Shown: positions 1 through 8,691 of the stretch, in pieces
Numbering within the stretch: the stretch's first letter is position 1
Layout: each line of letters begins with the position of its first letter
From: Gammaproteobacteria bacterium
Lineage (GTDB): Bacteria; Pseudomonadota; Gammaproteobacteria; SZUA-229
Length of the DNA: 64,000 nt
Assembly: GCA_029881795.1 (NCBI GenBank)
Contig: JAOULX010000012.1
Location: 43,948-107,947, forward strand
Reading direction: 5' to 3'
Notes under the pieces: model-generated
The model's database searches: none
Told to the model about the DNA's origin: nothing
The model's input: the letters and a program-made list of their open reading frames with translations, nothing else
Made by a program: the position numbers and the translations under genes

Positions 1-890
1 GCATGCTGGTTTTTGTGTTCTCTCGCATCCTCATGCAACAGCGATAACACGCGGTCGAATTCGCGACGATTAACCAGCCCTGTCAATGCATCGTGGCTGG
101 CCTGCCATGAAAGCCGTTTGGATAACTCTCTGGTTTTGGTGACATCATGAAACACCATGACCACACCAATTATTTTTCCATTCAGAAATATCGGTGCAGC
201 CGAATCTTCGATTGATATTTTATTACCCTGCTTTGAGATCAGCACGGTATGATTAGCAAGCCCTACGATGCGGCCTTCTTGAAGACACCTTTCAACCGGG
301 TTGATAACCGCTTCACCGCTAAATTCATTAACAATATGGAAGACTTCGGTGAGTTTTTTGCCCTGTACTTCATCGTTCATCCAGCCGGTGAGTTTTTCTG
401 CAATCGGGTTCAGGTAATCAACACGGCCCTCGGCGTCTGTTGTGATCACCGCATCACCGATTGAGTGCAGCGTGACCTCGGCTCGCTCTTTGGCTTCGGC
501 CAGCGCCTGTTCATTCTCTTTCTGCTGTGTAATATTCTGTGCCAGCGATGTAACACCAATAACCTCGCCAGCCGTATTGATCAATGGTGTGTTATACCAT
601 TCGCAGTGAATCAGACTGCCATCTTTTGTTCTATTGACATTGGTACTTCGCTGACCACCCTGTTTTTCAAGCAATGCCTGCCATACCTCGGCAACAAAGG
701 GTCGCGCAGCTTCAGGCAATATAATGTCTGCGGCCGCCTGATGAATCGCTTCATCATAACTGTAACCAAATATCCGCTCTGCAGAAGGGTTCCAGTCAAT
801 GACTCTAAATTCCAGATCCCATTCAATGACAGCAAGCGGTGTTTGTTGGACATGTAAAGCAAGACGTTGTTGCAGTGTAGTATCAATCAT
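1..890 (-). CDS. PAS-PAS-GGDEF signalling protein, N-terminal part (cut by window edge)
   Basis: The minus strand reads open from an ATG at 890 to the left edge, so only about 296 residues are present. Translation begins MIDTTLQQRLAL and shows two PAS domains (about residues 12-130 and 145-255; motifs such as DWNPSAERIFGYS and DAVITTDAEGRVDYLNP), then a helix leading into the GGDEF start motif SHDALTGLVNRREF. The catalytic GGDEF loop lies outside the window, so whether it is an active diguanylate cyclase, and whether an EAL domain follows, cannot be seen. No membrane segment or signal peptide is visible, so it is probably a cytoplasmic c-di-GMP enzyme. An AAGAAGG stretch sits about 14 nt before the start. 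It is divergent from the porin operon. Confidence 0.88.
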   Translation of the reverse strand, partial: MIDTTLQQRLALHVQQTPLAVIEWDLEFRVIDWNPSAERIFGYSYDEAIHQAAADIILPEAARPFVAEVWQALLEKQGGQRSTNVNRTKDGSLIHCEWYNTPLINTAGEVIGVTSLAQNITQQKENEQALAEAKERAEVTLHSIGDAVITTDAEGRVDYLNPIAEKLTGWMNDEVQGKKLTEVFHIVNEFSGEAVINPVERCLQEGRIVGLANHTVLISKQGNKISIEDSAAPIFLNGKIIGVVMVFHDVTKTRELSKRLSWQASHDALTGLVNRREFDRVLSLLHEDAREHKNQH

Positions 891-1148
891 ATAATCCAAG
901 GAGCCTTCTTTCTTTTTTATAACACTATAGACTATCAGGTTAATTTTGGCATTCAAACCCCGAATCAAACAGTCGAAGTTATCGTCAGGTACAGCACCTT
1001 TGCAATATGGTGGTCTATAATAGACGGTTAACAAGCTGTATTATTAGTCAAAAATTGACTGATCAGTTTTTTGAGTTATCTTACAAATAACATCATCGAT
1101 AACAAACATACCGATGCTGTGTAGCGCTTTAAGCGGGTAACTAAATCT

Positions 1149-2351
1149 ATGAATATAGCCCTAAACCACCGTATGTATTGTTGCTGTCTGTTAATGCTGA
1201 TTCAACCGGCTGCATCAGCAACTGACTTTAATGGCTATCTAAGATCCGGTGTCGGTTCAAATGATAGCGGTGGCGATCAGGTCTGTTTCAAGCTGCCTGC
1301 AGCCCCGGCAAAATACCGGCTCGGTAATGAATGTGAAACCTATGGTGAGCTCAGCCTTTCTCACAAGCTGGTGCAAAATTCTGATGGCAGTTATTTTAAA
1401 CTAACCACAACCCTAGCATTCGCGGTCGCCGCTGATCAGGACTGGGAAACCTATACCCCGTCCTGGCGTCAGGTTTATATTGAAAGTGGCTCACTGTTTA
1501 GCTCACAAAGCTGGAAAACAGCACGCTTCTGGGCTGGAAAAAAGTTCTATCGCCGACATGACGCACATATCAATGATTTCTTTTTCTGGGACAACAGCGG
1601 TCCTGGCGCAGGTGTCGAAGACATCAGTCTTAAGCATTCCCGGCTGGCATACGCCTGGCGTCGCAATACCAGCAGCGATGATCGTGCCATCACCCAGCAT
1701 GATCTGCGCTGGTATCAGCTGAACAGTAACCCTAATGGTCAGCTAACTCTCGGACTCAACCTGATCCAGCCTGATCAAAGTCAGCCTGGGCTCATAACCC
1801 ACCAGGGTCAACAGCTGCATATCCTGCACCAGCAAACGCAACTGTTCGGCGCCACAAATACGCTGGCGCTGCAATATGGCATAGGCGCTGGTGCCAGCCT
1901 TGATAACACGGTTGATGACACAATCGACGACAGTCAACAAACAGTGCGACTGGTAGAACAGCTTTTATTCAACAGTGACCAGCACTGGCGCACCATGCTG
2001 GTATATATTCACGAGCACAAACAACATATTCAACGCTGGCAATCGGTAGGGATACGCCCAATCTATTATTTTTCAGAGCATTTCAGCTTGGCGCTGGAGC
2101 TTGGCCATGACAACATTCGACCGGATAACGGACCGGAGCAGCAGCTAAGTAAAATAACGATTGCGCCCCAGTTATCGGCTACCAGAGGTTTCTGGGCTCG
2201 CCCGGTATTAAGAGCCTTTATCAGCTATGCCGACTGGAACAATGCCGCACAACAATCTGCAGTCGCTGGTGATACAATAAGCAGCACAGGCGTATTTGGC
2301 AGCAGTACACAAGGCATGACTATTGGTTTTCAGGCAGAGGCCTGGTGGTGA
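1149..2351 (+). CDS. LamB/maltoporin-family outer membrane porin
   Basis: 400 residues with an N-terminal signal peptide ending near ASA/TDF. The mature start (FNGYLRSGVG, then VCFKLPAAPAKYRLGNECE) is the typical LamB beginning with the paired cysteines, and the protein ends in an aromatic residue (EAWW), as expected for a beta-barrel recognised by BAM. LamB-family porins form trimeric channels for maltodextrins or other oligosaccharides; the substrate here is unknown. It is slightly shorter than E. coli LamB. It is the first gene of a run with a periplasmic binding protein 21 bp downstream and a hybrid kinase after that, which suggests coupled uptake and sensing of a solute. The ribosome site before the ATG is weak (AGCGGGTAAC). 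Confidence 0.85.
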   Translation: MNIALNHRMYCCCLLMLIQPAASATDFNGYLRSGVGSNDSGGDQVCFKLPAAPAKYRLGNECETYGELSLSHKLVQNSDGSYFKLTTTLAFAVAADQDWETYTPSWRQVYIESGSLFSSQSWKTARFWAGKKFYRRHDAHINDFFFWDNSGPGAGVEDISLKHSRLAYAWRRNTSSDDRAITQHDLRWYQLNSNPNGQLTLGLNLIQPDQSQPGLITHQGQQLHILHQQTQLFGATNTLALQYGIGAGASLDNTVDDTIDDSQQTVRLVEQLLFNSDQHWRTMLVYIHEHKQHIQRWQSVGIRPIYYFSEHFSLALELGHDNIRPDNGPEQQLSKITIAPQLSATRGFWARPVLRAFISYADWNNAAQQSAVAGDTISSTGVFGSSTQGMTIGFQAEAWW

Positions 2352-2372
2352 TCAGCAAGGTTTCTACTATCA

Positions 2373-3263
2373 ATGAATAATCAAATATTACTTCACAGAG
2401 TTCTGCTCTTTTTTATAGCACTCGTCAGTTATACCGCTGAAGCCAAGAGCTCAGACATCATTGTCTGGAACCGACTCTCTGACAACCCGGTGTCATACCG
2501 GATTCTTCAACTGGCGCTGGATAAAACCGTTGATAGCTACGGCCCTTACAACCTAAAACCGTCAATCGAAATGGAACAGGGGCGGGTACATACAGAACTG
2601 AAACGGAATCTGCGGGTACATATCGCCAGTTTCGCACCCAGCCAGAAAAGAGAAGACGAACTACTTCCGATCCGTATTCCGGTAACCCGGGGTCTGCTTG
2701 GACTTCGTGTCTGCCTGATTCACGAAGACAATCAGCAGCGCTTTACAGGCATAGACAATGCTCAACAATGGATAGAGAAAGCTATCACAATCGGTCAGGG
2801 GCAGGACTGGCCGGATACTGCTATTTTAGAAGCCAATCAGTTTAACGTGGTCAAATCTGCCAAATACCTGCCTTTATTCGATATGCTGGCAAAAAAACGC
2901 TTTGACTGTTTTTCCCGCAGTGTATCCGAAGTGATACCGGAACTGAACAAATATACAGACAAGGGAATTATTCTGGAGCAAAACTATCTTCTGGCATACC
3001 GATTACCCACATTCTTTTTTCTCAGCAGAAGGAATCAAAAACTCGCAGAGCGAATTTCACTGGGTCTGACTTTAGCTAACAAGGATGGTAGTTTCAATAA
3101 AACCATCACAAATGCTTATCGCGATCAATTTAACAAAATAAATATCAGAAACAGAAAAATAATCTATCTTGACAACCCCTTTCTTAGTATAGAAACTCGT
3201 CGAACACTGAAGGACGAATCTCTCTGGTTCAATCCATTGATGACCGAGCAACCTGCATTATGA
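2373..3263 (+). CDS. Periplasmic solute-binding protein (SBP_bac_3-like), kinase partner
   Basis: 296 residues with a cleavable-looking signal peptide (hydrophobic residues 6-22, ending AEA/KSS). The fold signature is that of family-3-like binding proteins used as sensors: an N-terminal lobe around IVWNRLSDNP, a recurrent LLPIRIPVTRGLLG segment, and a second lobe with KYLPLFDMLAKKRFDCF. No ABC permease or ATPase lies nearby. Instead its stop overlaps the start of the hybrid kinase by 4 bp (ATGA), so translation of the two is probably coupled. The likely role is to bind a ligand, possibly one entering through the upstream porin, and present it to the periplasmic part of the kinase. The ligand cannot be deduced. 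Confidence 0.75.
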   Translation: MNNQILLHRVLLFFIALVSYTAEAKSSDIIVWNRLSDNPVSYRILQLALDKTVDSYGPYNLKPSIEMEQGRVHTELKRNLRVHIASFAPSQKREDELLPIRIPVTRGLLGLRVCLIHEDNQQRFTGIDNAQQWIEKAITIGQGQDWPDTAILEANQFNVVKSAKYLPLFDMLAKKRFDCFSRSVSEVIPELNKYTDKGIILEQNYLLAYRLPTFFFLSRRNQKLAERISLGLTLANKDGSFNKTITNAYRDQFNKINIRNRKIIYLDNPFLSIETRRTLKDESLWFNPLMTEQPAL

Positions 3264-5530
3264 GAGATAAACTCAGCCTGTTTAGGTCGATACTGGGACA
3301 GCGAATTTTAAAACACTCCTTACTTTATGGTGTTTTAGTTGTCTTTATAGTCACCACTGCCCAGCTCTATCTTGAATACCAGCGCAACATCAATCAGATA
3401 CATTCACGCATTGATCAGATTCATGCCACAAATATACGAAGCCTTTCAGAAAGCCTGTGGAATCTCGACCACAGACAATTACAGGTTCAACTAAAAAGCA
3501 TCATACAAATACCGGACATTAGAAAAATTTCAATAATATCGAATGATCTCGAGACCATTAGTGCCGGAGAAGATTCAATAGATAATAAAATATTTCGTGA
3601 GTTTCGACTCTATCGTAATACCGGGTCGGAAATCATTGATCTGGGAAAACTTATTATTACAGCCGATGATAAAGAAGTTTTTCAGCGCATCTTAGACAAT
3701 GGCTGGCTGATATTAGCCGGCAGCCTTTTCATTGTCACCTTCGTGATTATACTTATGCTGTATATTATGAGTGTTTTTGTGACCAGGCCGCTGATAGAAC
3801 TATCGGCATTTTTTAAAAACACCGACAGCAGTCAACTCAAACAGACTATCAACATTCATCGCTATAACGTAAGCAGCACTGACAGTGAAGATGAAATCGA
3901 TGTACTTGTCAAAGCCGTTAATGAAATGATGACCGAAATAAACAATACACATGATAATCTGGAAAACCTAGTCAGAGAACGTACCAATGATTTAGCAATA
4001 GAAAGAAATCTGTTTATTGCCGGAAATGTCGTTGTCTTTAAATGGGCCAATCGAAATGGCTGGCCGGTTGAATATGTATCACCAAATGTTTCAGAAGTTT
4101 TCGGTTACACAGCTGATGATTTTCTTAGCAACCGGGTAAAATATATCGACCTTATTCCACAGAATGACATCAATCGTGTCAGCCGCGAAGTACAGACTGC
4201 CACAGAAAATCACCTTAAGCACTTTACTCATGAGCCATACCAGATAATTCGAAAAGATGGGGATGCTATCTGGCTCGATGACTACAGCACCATTATCCGT
4301 GACCACGAGAACAACATTACTCATTTTCTTGGTTATGTTGTCGATATTACACCGCGTAAAATCGCAGAACTACATATTGTTCAGGCCAAGAATGAAGCTG
4401 AAAAAGCCAATCTTGCAAAATCTGAATTTCTCTCCAGTATGAGCCATGAGCTGCGTACCCCTTTAAATGCTATTCTGGGTTTTTCACAGCTGATCGAAAT
4501 TAAAACAACAGATAAGAAAACGCTTGATAATGCCCATGAGATCATTAAAGCTGGCCAGCATCTGCTTACTCTAATCAGCGAAATTCTTGACCTTTCGAAA
4601 ATTGAATCCGGCAAGCTTGACCTGTCACTAGAGAGCACACCACTTGATATCATACTTAATGACTGCTTTACACTTATTCTTCCCGTGGCTGATAAGAACA
4701 ATATAAAAATAATAGATAACATTACACCATCCAGCCATTATATTCATGTTGATTACACTCGCTTTAAACAGGTACTGATAAACCTGTTATCCAATGCAAT
4801 AAAATACAATAAGCCTGATGGCAGCGTTACACTGAGCTGTTCAATACCTTCACCACAGCGCTTGCGAGTATCCGTACGCGACACCGGTAGCGGTCTTAGC
4901 CCGCAACAACAACAGGAAGTATTCATCCCTTTTGAACGTATCGGTGCAGAGAATACAAGTATTGAAGGCACAGGTATTGGCCTGGTGATTACAAAGCGAC
5001 TGGTTGAATTAATGCAAGGAAATATTGGCGTAGAAAGCCAGCAAGGTATCGGTAGTAATTTCTGGGTTGAAGTCAGGCTTACTGACGCACCTGATACGCA
5101 GTTAACAGACATCGTACTGCCAGATAGCCCGACCACGCAATCAGTCGCTTCCTTCAGCGCTCCAAAAACAATTCTATATATTGAAGATAGCCCTGTGAAT
5201 CAGATATTGATTGAACAGATTATTTTAACCAATACACCACACAAAATCCTTATTGCAGATGATGCTTATCAGGGACTTGATATCGCAACCTCAGAAATAC
5301 CTGATATCATTCTTCTCGATATCAACTTACCAGGCATGGATGGTTTCGAGGCATTATCATTACTCAAAAAAAATCCGCTGACCAGCTCAATCCCGGTTCT
5401 TGCTATCAGCGCTAATGCGATGAAGCATGATATCGAGAAAGGCAATCGCGCTGGCTTTAACGACTATCTAACAAAGCCAGTAGATATTAACCAGCTTCTA
5501 GGTACGGTCAACAAGTGGCTGTCAATATAA
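3260..5530 (+). CDS. Membrane hybrid sensor histidine kinase (HAMP-PAS-HisKA-HATPase-REC)
   Basis: 756 residues. A transmembrane helix near residues 20-38, a periplasmic stretch of about 110 residues and a second helix near 150-172 are followed by HAMP, a PAS domain (about 255-375), a HisKA domain with phospho-acceptor His396 in SMSHELRTPL, a HATPase domain (N box NLLSNAIKYN, G boxes DTGSGLS and GTGIGLV) and a C-terminal receiver with Asp687 (ILLDINLPGMDG) and the conserved Lys in LTKP. There is no output domain, so the phosphoryl group must pass to a separate Hpt or regulator not in this window. The start ATG overlaps the stop of the binding-protein gene. Its kinase core closely resembles that of the kinase at 57270-60260. 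Confidence 0.92.
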   Translation: MRDKLSLFRSILGQRILKHSLLYGVLVVFIVTTAQLYLEYQRNINQIHSRIDQIHATNIRSLSESLWNLDHRQLQVQLKSIIQIPDIRKISIISNDLETISAGEDSIDNKIFREFRLYRNTGSEIIDLGKLIITADDKEVFQRILDNGWLILAGSLFIVTFVIILMLYIMSVFVTRPLIELSAFFKNTDSSQLKQTINIHRYNVSSTDSEDEIDVLVKAVNEMMTEINNTHDNLENLVRERTNDLAIERNLFIAGNVVVFKWANRNGWPVEYVSPNVSEVFGYTADDFLSNRVKYIDLIPQNDINRVSREVQTATENHLKHFTHEPYQIIRKDGDAIWLDDYSTIIRDHENNITHFLGYVVDITPRKIAELHIVQAKNEAEKANLAKSEFLSSMSHELRTPLNAILGFSQLIEIKTTDKKTLDNAHEIIKAGQHLLTLISEILDLSKIESGKLDLSLESTPLDIILNDCFTLILPVADKNNIKIIDNITPSSHYIHVDYTRFKQVLINLLSNAIKYNKPDGSVTLSCSIPSPQRLRVSVRDTGSGLSPQQQQEVFIPFERIGAENTSIEGTGIGLVITKRLVELMQGNIGVESQQGIGSNFWVEVRLTDAPDTQLTDIVLPDSPTTQSVASFSAPKTILYIEDSPVNQILIEQIILTNTPHKILIADDAYQGLDIATSEIPDIILLDINLPGMDGFEALSLLKKNPLTSSIPVLAISANAMKHDIEKGNRAGFNDYLTKPVDINQLLGTVNKWLSI

Positions 5531-5574
5531 CAGCATCATATACCGCGTATTAAGCCTACCTAATTAGCTACAAA

Positions 5575-6540
5575 TTATAACCAGTCTGCCAGCATCACAC
5601 CTAGCCCTATGCGCTCACGTTTCACATTATAATCTATCAGTGTCTCACCATAGCCATTAAAATATTGCAGATACAGTCGCAAATCGCTTTTGTGCAGAAA
5701 AGTGAAAACCTGCTGCAAAGGCCGAGACCAGCTGAACTGAAAATTAATTTTATTATTGTTCAGCTCACTGTCTCTAATCAGAAATGAATAGTTACTGTGA
5801 TCACCCGAATAGAAATATTTAAGCTCTGCATTACCTACGTACTTTTCAATATTCTCGTTATCATCGCCGACAAAATCACCTGGCAAAGCTTTTTTATCTT
5901 CCGGCCACCTGCTCCAGGCTTTAAATGTGACATAATGTTTATTTTTTTCAAAAACAAAATCGATATAGCTTTTATTCCAGCTTCTAGAAGTCGGCGGAAC
6001 ACTTCCATTAGACTGATGATCAACCGGGGCATAATTTATCATACGCAAGGCCCAGCTACCCGCTGATTTTCTTTTAAATAGCTGCGTCACCATCAGTTCA
6101 GGTTCAAAGTTAGTATCTCTAAACGGTGCTGAACGGTCAAAATTAGTCATCTGCCAGACCGAAATCTGGCTATATGCAAAATAGGTAATACACTGCGTAC
6201 CATCAATCCACAGACATCTGGCTGGTTTCTCATAACTTGACAAGGGGATTTTAAAACTTATCTGAAATTTTGTTTCAAAATTCTGATATTCCTCTATACC
6301 GCCACTTAAACCATCAACATAAGAGCCAATAAAATAATTCGGTTTGTACGGGATTAAAACAAAAGGCAGATTACTGATATTTGTTTCTATACAGAAGCGA
6401 CTATCAAGCGCACCATTTGCATCCTGACACTGATCAAGACTACTTTCGCTGGCTATCAGCGGATAACAAACTATGGCACAACTGAAAAATACCAAACTCA
6501 ATAATAGTGATTTAACAGACTGAGAGCAGTAACAATCCAT
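5575..6540 (-). CDS. pldA: Outer membrane phospholipase A1 (OmpLA)
   Basis: 321 residues with a signal peptide (SLLLSLVFFS region). The family's catalytic residues are present: His175 and Ser177 in VDHQSNGS and Asn189 in TSRSWNK, matching the His-Ser-Asn triad of E. coli OmpLA. The barrel ends in a hydrophobic residue (MLADWL). OmpLA is a calcium-dependent dimeric enzyme that hydrolyses phospholipids which reach the outer leaflet of the outer membrane. A strong ribosome site (AAGGAGATG) lies upstream of the ATG. The gene stands alone, convergent with the kinase operon. It has several extra cysteines in the N-terminal region (38, 50, 109, 117), which could form disulfides. Confidence 0.93.
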   Translation of the reverse strand: MDCYCSQSVKSLLLSLVFFSCAIVCYPLIASESSLDQCQDANGALDSRFCIETNISNLPFVLIPYKPNYFIGSYVDGLSGGIEEYQNFETKFQISFKIPLSSYEKPARCLWIDGTQCITYFAYSQISVWQMTNFDRSAPFRDTNFEPELMVTQLFKRKSAGSWALRMINYAPVDHQSNGSVPPTSRSWNKSYIDFVFEKNKHYVTFKAWSRWPEDKKALPGDFVGDDNENIEKYVGNAELKYFYSGDHSNYSFLIRDSELNNNKINFQFSWSRPLQQVFTFLHKSDLRLYLQYFNGYGETLIDYNVKRERIGLGVMLADWL

Positions 6541-6897
6541 AGCAACATCTCCTTTTTATCTCACAAAAACATTTTAAATACATAAAGGCCATGACGTGAT
6601 AAATCTAAAGCACAGTTATCACAATACGTCTTCAATCCTCTGAAGAGTCGTCATCACATATTACAACTTTAGATTAAGATTATATAGCGACTTATGAAAG
6701 GGAATATGAATAAAGCTAATGTAATTCACTGATAACTATAGCAAGCTTAAAACTAATCGCGGTTTTATATAGATCACAAGGAAAAACACTAAAAACTATT
6801 GTGAATGAGCATCGCCACTTTCTTTTTCTGTCAGCACATAAGATTTTGTGATGCTTTTATTCGGGATTCAGAGCAGATCCCGATATCTGAGGTGTTA
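6541..6897. other. Intergenic region between pldA and the RDD gene
   Basis: 357 bp, AT-rich, no convincing ORF in any frame. It should hold the pldA promoter, which reads leftward. A loose dyad, GTGATAAATC... / ...GTTATCAC at about 6596-6623, could be an operator. I see no repeat, RNA fold or riboswitch signature. Confidence 0.5.
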
Positions 6898-7356
6898 TTA
6901 TTGATTAAGGTCTTTGAATACTATCTGCTTGGCAGCTTTTTGTTTAATAACGACTGTGCCTGCAAGCTTGTCATGCCAGCCCTGCTTACGCTTATCAAAG
7001 CCGATCCAGATAATTCCCAGAAACAGTGGCAACATAGACAGATAATACCCCAGATAACGACCGACAAACTGCCGTGCTGATGGTTTTTCACCAGTTTGTG
7101 CATCCACAATACTCAGCTTCAATAGCATCTTTCCCGGTGTCGCAGACTTATATACCCAGAAACCAATTACAGCAATCGCCGGTAACAGATAATTTAAAAT
7201 GAAATCCCATGCACCTTCGACAAAAGACTCACCCACCCAGTAACCACTACCGTATATGGCAGTAAGAGCCGGTACAAGAATAAGTAAGATCAGCACACTG
7301 TCAATTATCGCAGCAAAGGTTCTGATCCAGAAACCAGCATATCCATTTTCAGTCAT
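6898..7356 (-). CDS. RDD family membrane protein
   Basis: 152 residues. The start (YAGFWIRTFAAIIDSVLI) carries the Arg...Asp pair that opens RDD domains, and the C-terminal part has the second signature (FDKRKQGWHDKLAGTVVI). Three hydrophobic stretches (about 10-32, 52-68, 102-120) predict an integral inner-membrane protein. The molecular role of RDD proteins is generally unknown; some act in ion or solute transport. It lies downstream, on the same strand, of a 33-codon membrane microprotein ORF and a c-di-GMP-I riboswitch, so its expression may respond to c-di-GMP, although 118 bp separate it from the small ORF and it could have its own promoter. Confidence 0.85.
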   Translation of the reverse strand: MTENGYAGFWIRTFAAIIDSVLILLILVPALTAIYGSGYWVGESFVEGAWDFILNYLLPAIAVIGFWVYKSATPGKMLLKLSIVDAQTGEKPSARQFVGRYLGYYLSMLPLFLGIIWIGFDKRKQGWHDKLAGTVVIKQKAAKQIVFKDLNQ

Positions 7357-7474
7357 ATATTTTTATCCAAAGTATTGCTACTGATTACAGCCATGATATT
7401 TCCAGCGTATTGCTTTGTTACCAGCAGATTAAGCCGCACAGTTAACAGCAGCGTGCTTATTGTTAACAGACTAG

Positions 7475-7576
7475 TTAACCAGTGACTAGTTGCACACTAA
7501 ACACAAGCAAAAAATAAAGCACAAAAATAATAACGGTATTTGAAATTTTTGAATGTGGACGTCTGTAATCGCGCAT
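7475..7576 (-). CDS. Putative 33-residue membrane microprotein downstream of c-di-GMP riboswitch
   Basis: ATG at 7576 on the minus strand opens a 33-codon frame ending in TAA at 7475. The product starts with a basic, hydrophilic segment (MRDYRRPHSK), followed by one continuous hydrophobic helix (VIIFVLYFLLVFSVQLV): a single-pass membrane microprotein with a cytoplasmic positive N-terminus. A GGGG stretch lies 6-10 nt before the start. It begins about 75 nt after the 3' end of the c-di-GMP aptamer, the distance expected for the first gene under a riboswitch. No homologue is known to me. It could be fortuitous, but a basic head plus a clean helix directly after a riboswitch is suggestive. Confidence 0.5.
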   Translation of the reverse strand: MRDYRRPHSKISNTVIIFVLYFLLVFSVQLVTG

Positions 7577-7649
7577 GATAACCCCGTCATAGTAGCTGTA
7601 AAAATATACCAGACAAAGCCGTCATCAAGAGAAAATGACAATGCTTGCT

Positions 7650-7726
7650 TCTGGCGGTTCCGCTATCTTGGTAATAAACCAAGACCGGTGACTTTGCGAC
7701 CTCACCCTCACAGATGAGTTAGCCTT
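7650..7726 (-). promoter_or_regulatory. Cyclic di-GMP-I (GEMM) riboswitch aptamer
   Basis: Read on the minus strand, the region has every hallmark of the GEMM-I aptamer: the entry motif GGCTAAC (7724-7718; usual form GGCAAAC), a 7-bp hairpin CTCATCT/GGGTGAG capped by a GTGA (GNRA) tetraloop, the conserved CGCAAAG, then a second stem CCGGTCTTGG / ACCAAGATAGCGG, the element that usually carries the tetraloop receptor, and the closing GAACCGCC that pairs back to the first GGC. This class binds c-di-GMP in mRNA leaders. Downstream on the same strand are a 33-codon ORF and an RDD gene. No intrinsic terminator is evident after the aptamer, so control of translation or RNA stability is as likely as transcription attenuation. 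Confidence 0.9.
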
Positions 7727-7854
7727 TTTCAGTATTATTAACTAGTTGTAATGCAAACAGCGCTGAATATCAATTTATAAAAAACAAGCGTTGCATTTTT
7801 CATGACGAACTGTCACAACGGTCAGACAGTGGACATCTCTATATTAGTTATTTA

Positions 7855-8580
7855 TCACTTTGTTAATTTCGAATTTTCTACAATCAATGGATAGACATAA
7901 CCATAATTAAAGTCTTTATCCAGCGCCAGAGTACCCTTCAGTGTAACCACCTCATCAAGTTGTGCTGTTTCATCTGTGGTCGCCGTCAGGTCCTGATGCG
8001 TACTGCTATCACGGATATGAATCCAATTTTTTCCCATCACCTTAGCAGTAAATTTTGTGACCTGACCACGTACCAGTACAGATTTTCCCTCGAGACTTTT
8101 CTTATTTATATATATATCAGAAATTGTATAGCCACCTTCTACCTTCTCAATACCTTCAGCCGGAGGCTTATATTGATTATTTTTTATTTTCGCATGCGGT
8201 AATAGATGTGCAGGATCATCAGAATTTTCTGTGACCTTGTCCGTAATAAAACGGGCAACGAAATACACAACTTTAAAGTCCCGATTCAGCGACTTGCTAT
8301 AGTGATTATTCATAGGCATCTCAGTGGTGATCGCAATCATATCGCCAATATTAACCGTTGTCTTAGGCGCCGCAGCCCAGACATTGAGCTCACCGTTTTC
8401 TATCCTGACATAAGTATAACCTGCAGCATCCATTGTCTCTGTGACTTTTCCGTACATCTTTTCGGCATTTGAAGAGGACGGTTTTAGCTGATTATTTTGC
8501 TCAGCAAAAGACATCTTAACAACACTGAATCCTGTCATTAGAGTAATTACTATTGTTAGTACATTGATACGTTGAAGCAT
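7855..8580 (-). CDS. Secreted protein with two OB-fold-like domains (NrfJ-like)
   Basis: 241 residues from the ATG at 8580, chosen because AGGAG lies about 10 nt upstream and a signal peptide follows directly (INVLTIVITLMTGFSVV, cleavage after SFA); an upstream ATG at 8604 would place extra residues before it. Two similar beta-barrel segments are visible: residues about 45-110 (GYTYVRIENGELNVWAAAP) and about 145-240 (GGYTISDIYINKKSLEGKSV, KNWIHIRDSS). These match the tRNA-anti/OB-like domain found in NrfJ-type periplasmic proteins. Function is unknown. It is 111 bp downstream of the MscS gene on the same strand, and the two may be co-transcribed. Confidence 0.65.
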   Translation of the reverse strand: MLQRINVLTIVITLMTGFSVVKMSFAEQNNQLKPSSSNAEKMYGKVTETMDAAGYTYVRIENGELNVWAAAPKTTVNIGDMIAITTEMPMNNHYSKSLNRDFKVVYFVARFITDKVTENSDDPAHLLPHAKIKNNQYKPPAEGIEKVEGGYTISDIYINKKSLEGKSVLVRGQVTKFTAKVMGKNWIHIRDSSTHQDLTATTDETAQLDEVVTLKGTLALDKDFNYGYVYPLIVENSKLTK

Positions 8581-8691
8581 TTCTGACTTTCTCCTAATAC
8601 ACAATTGAAGCGCAGCTTGACATTTACTGCGACTAAAAATATTTTATTATTATCTGTCTGACAACCACAAAACAATGCCATTGAGCAGAAC

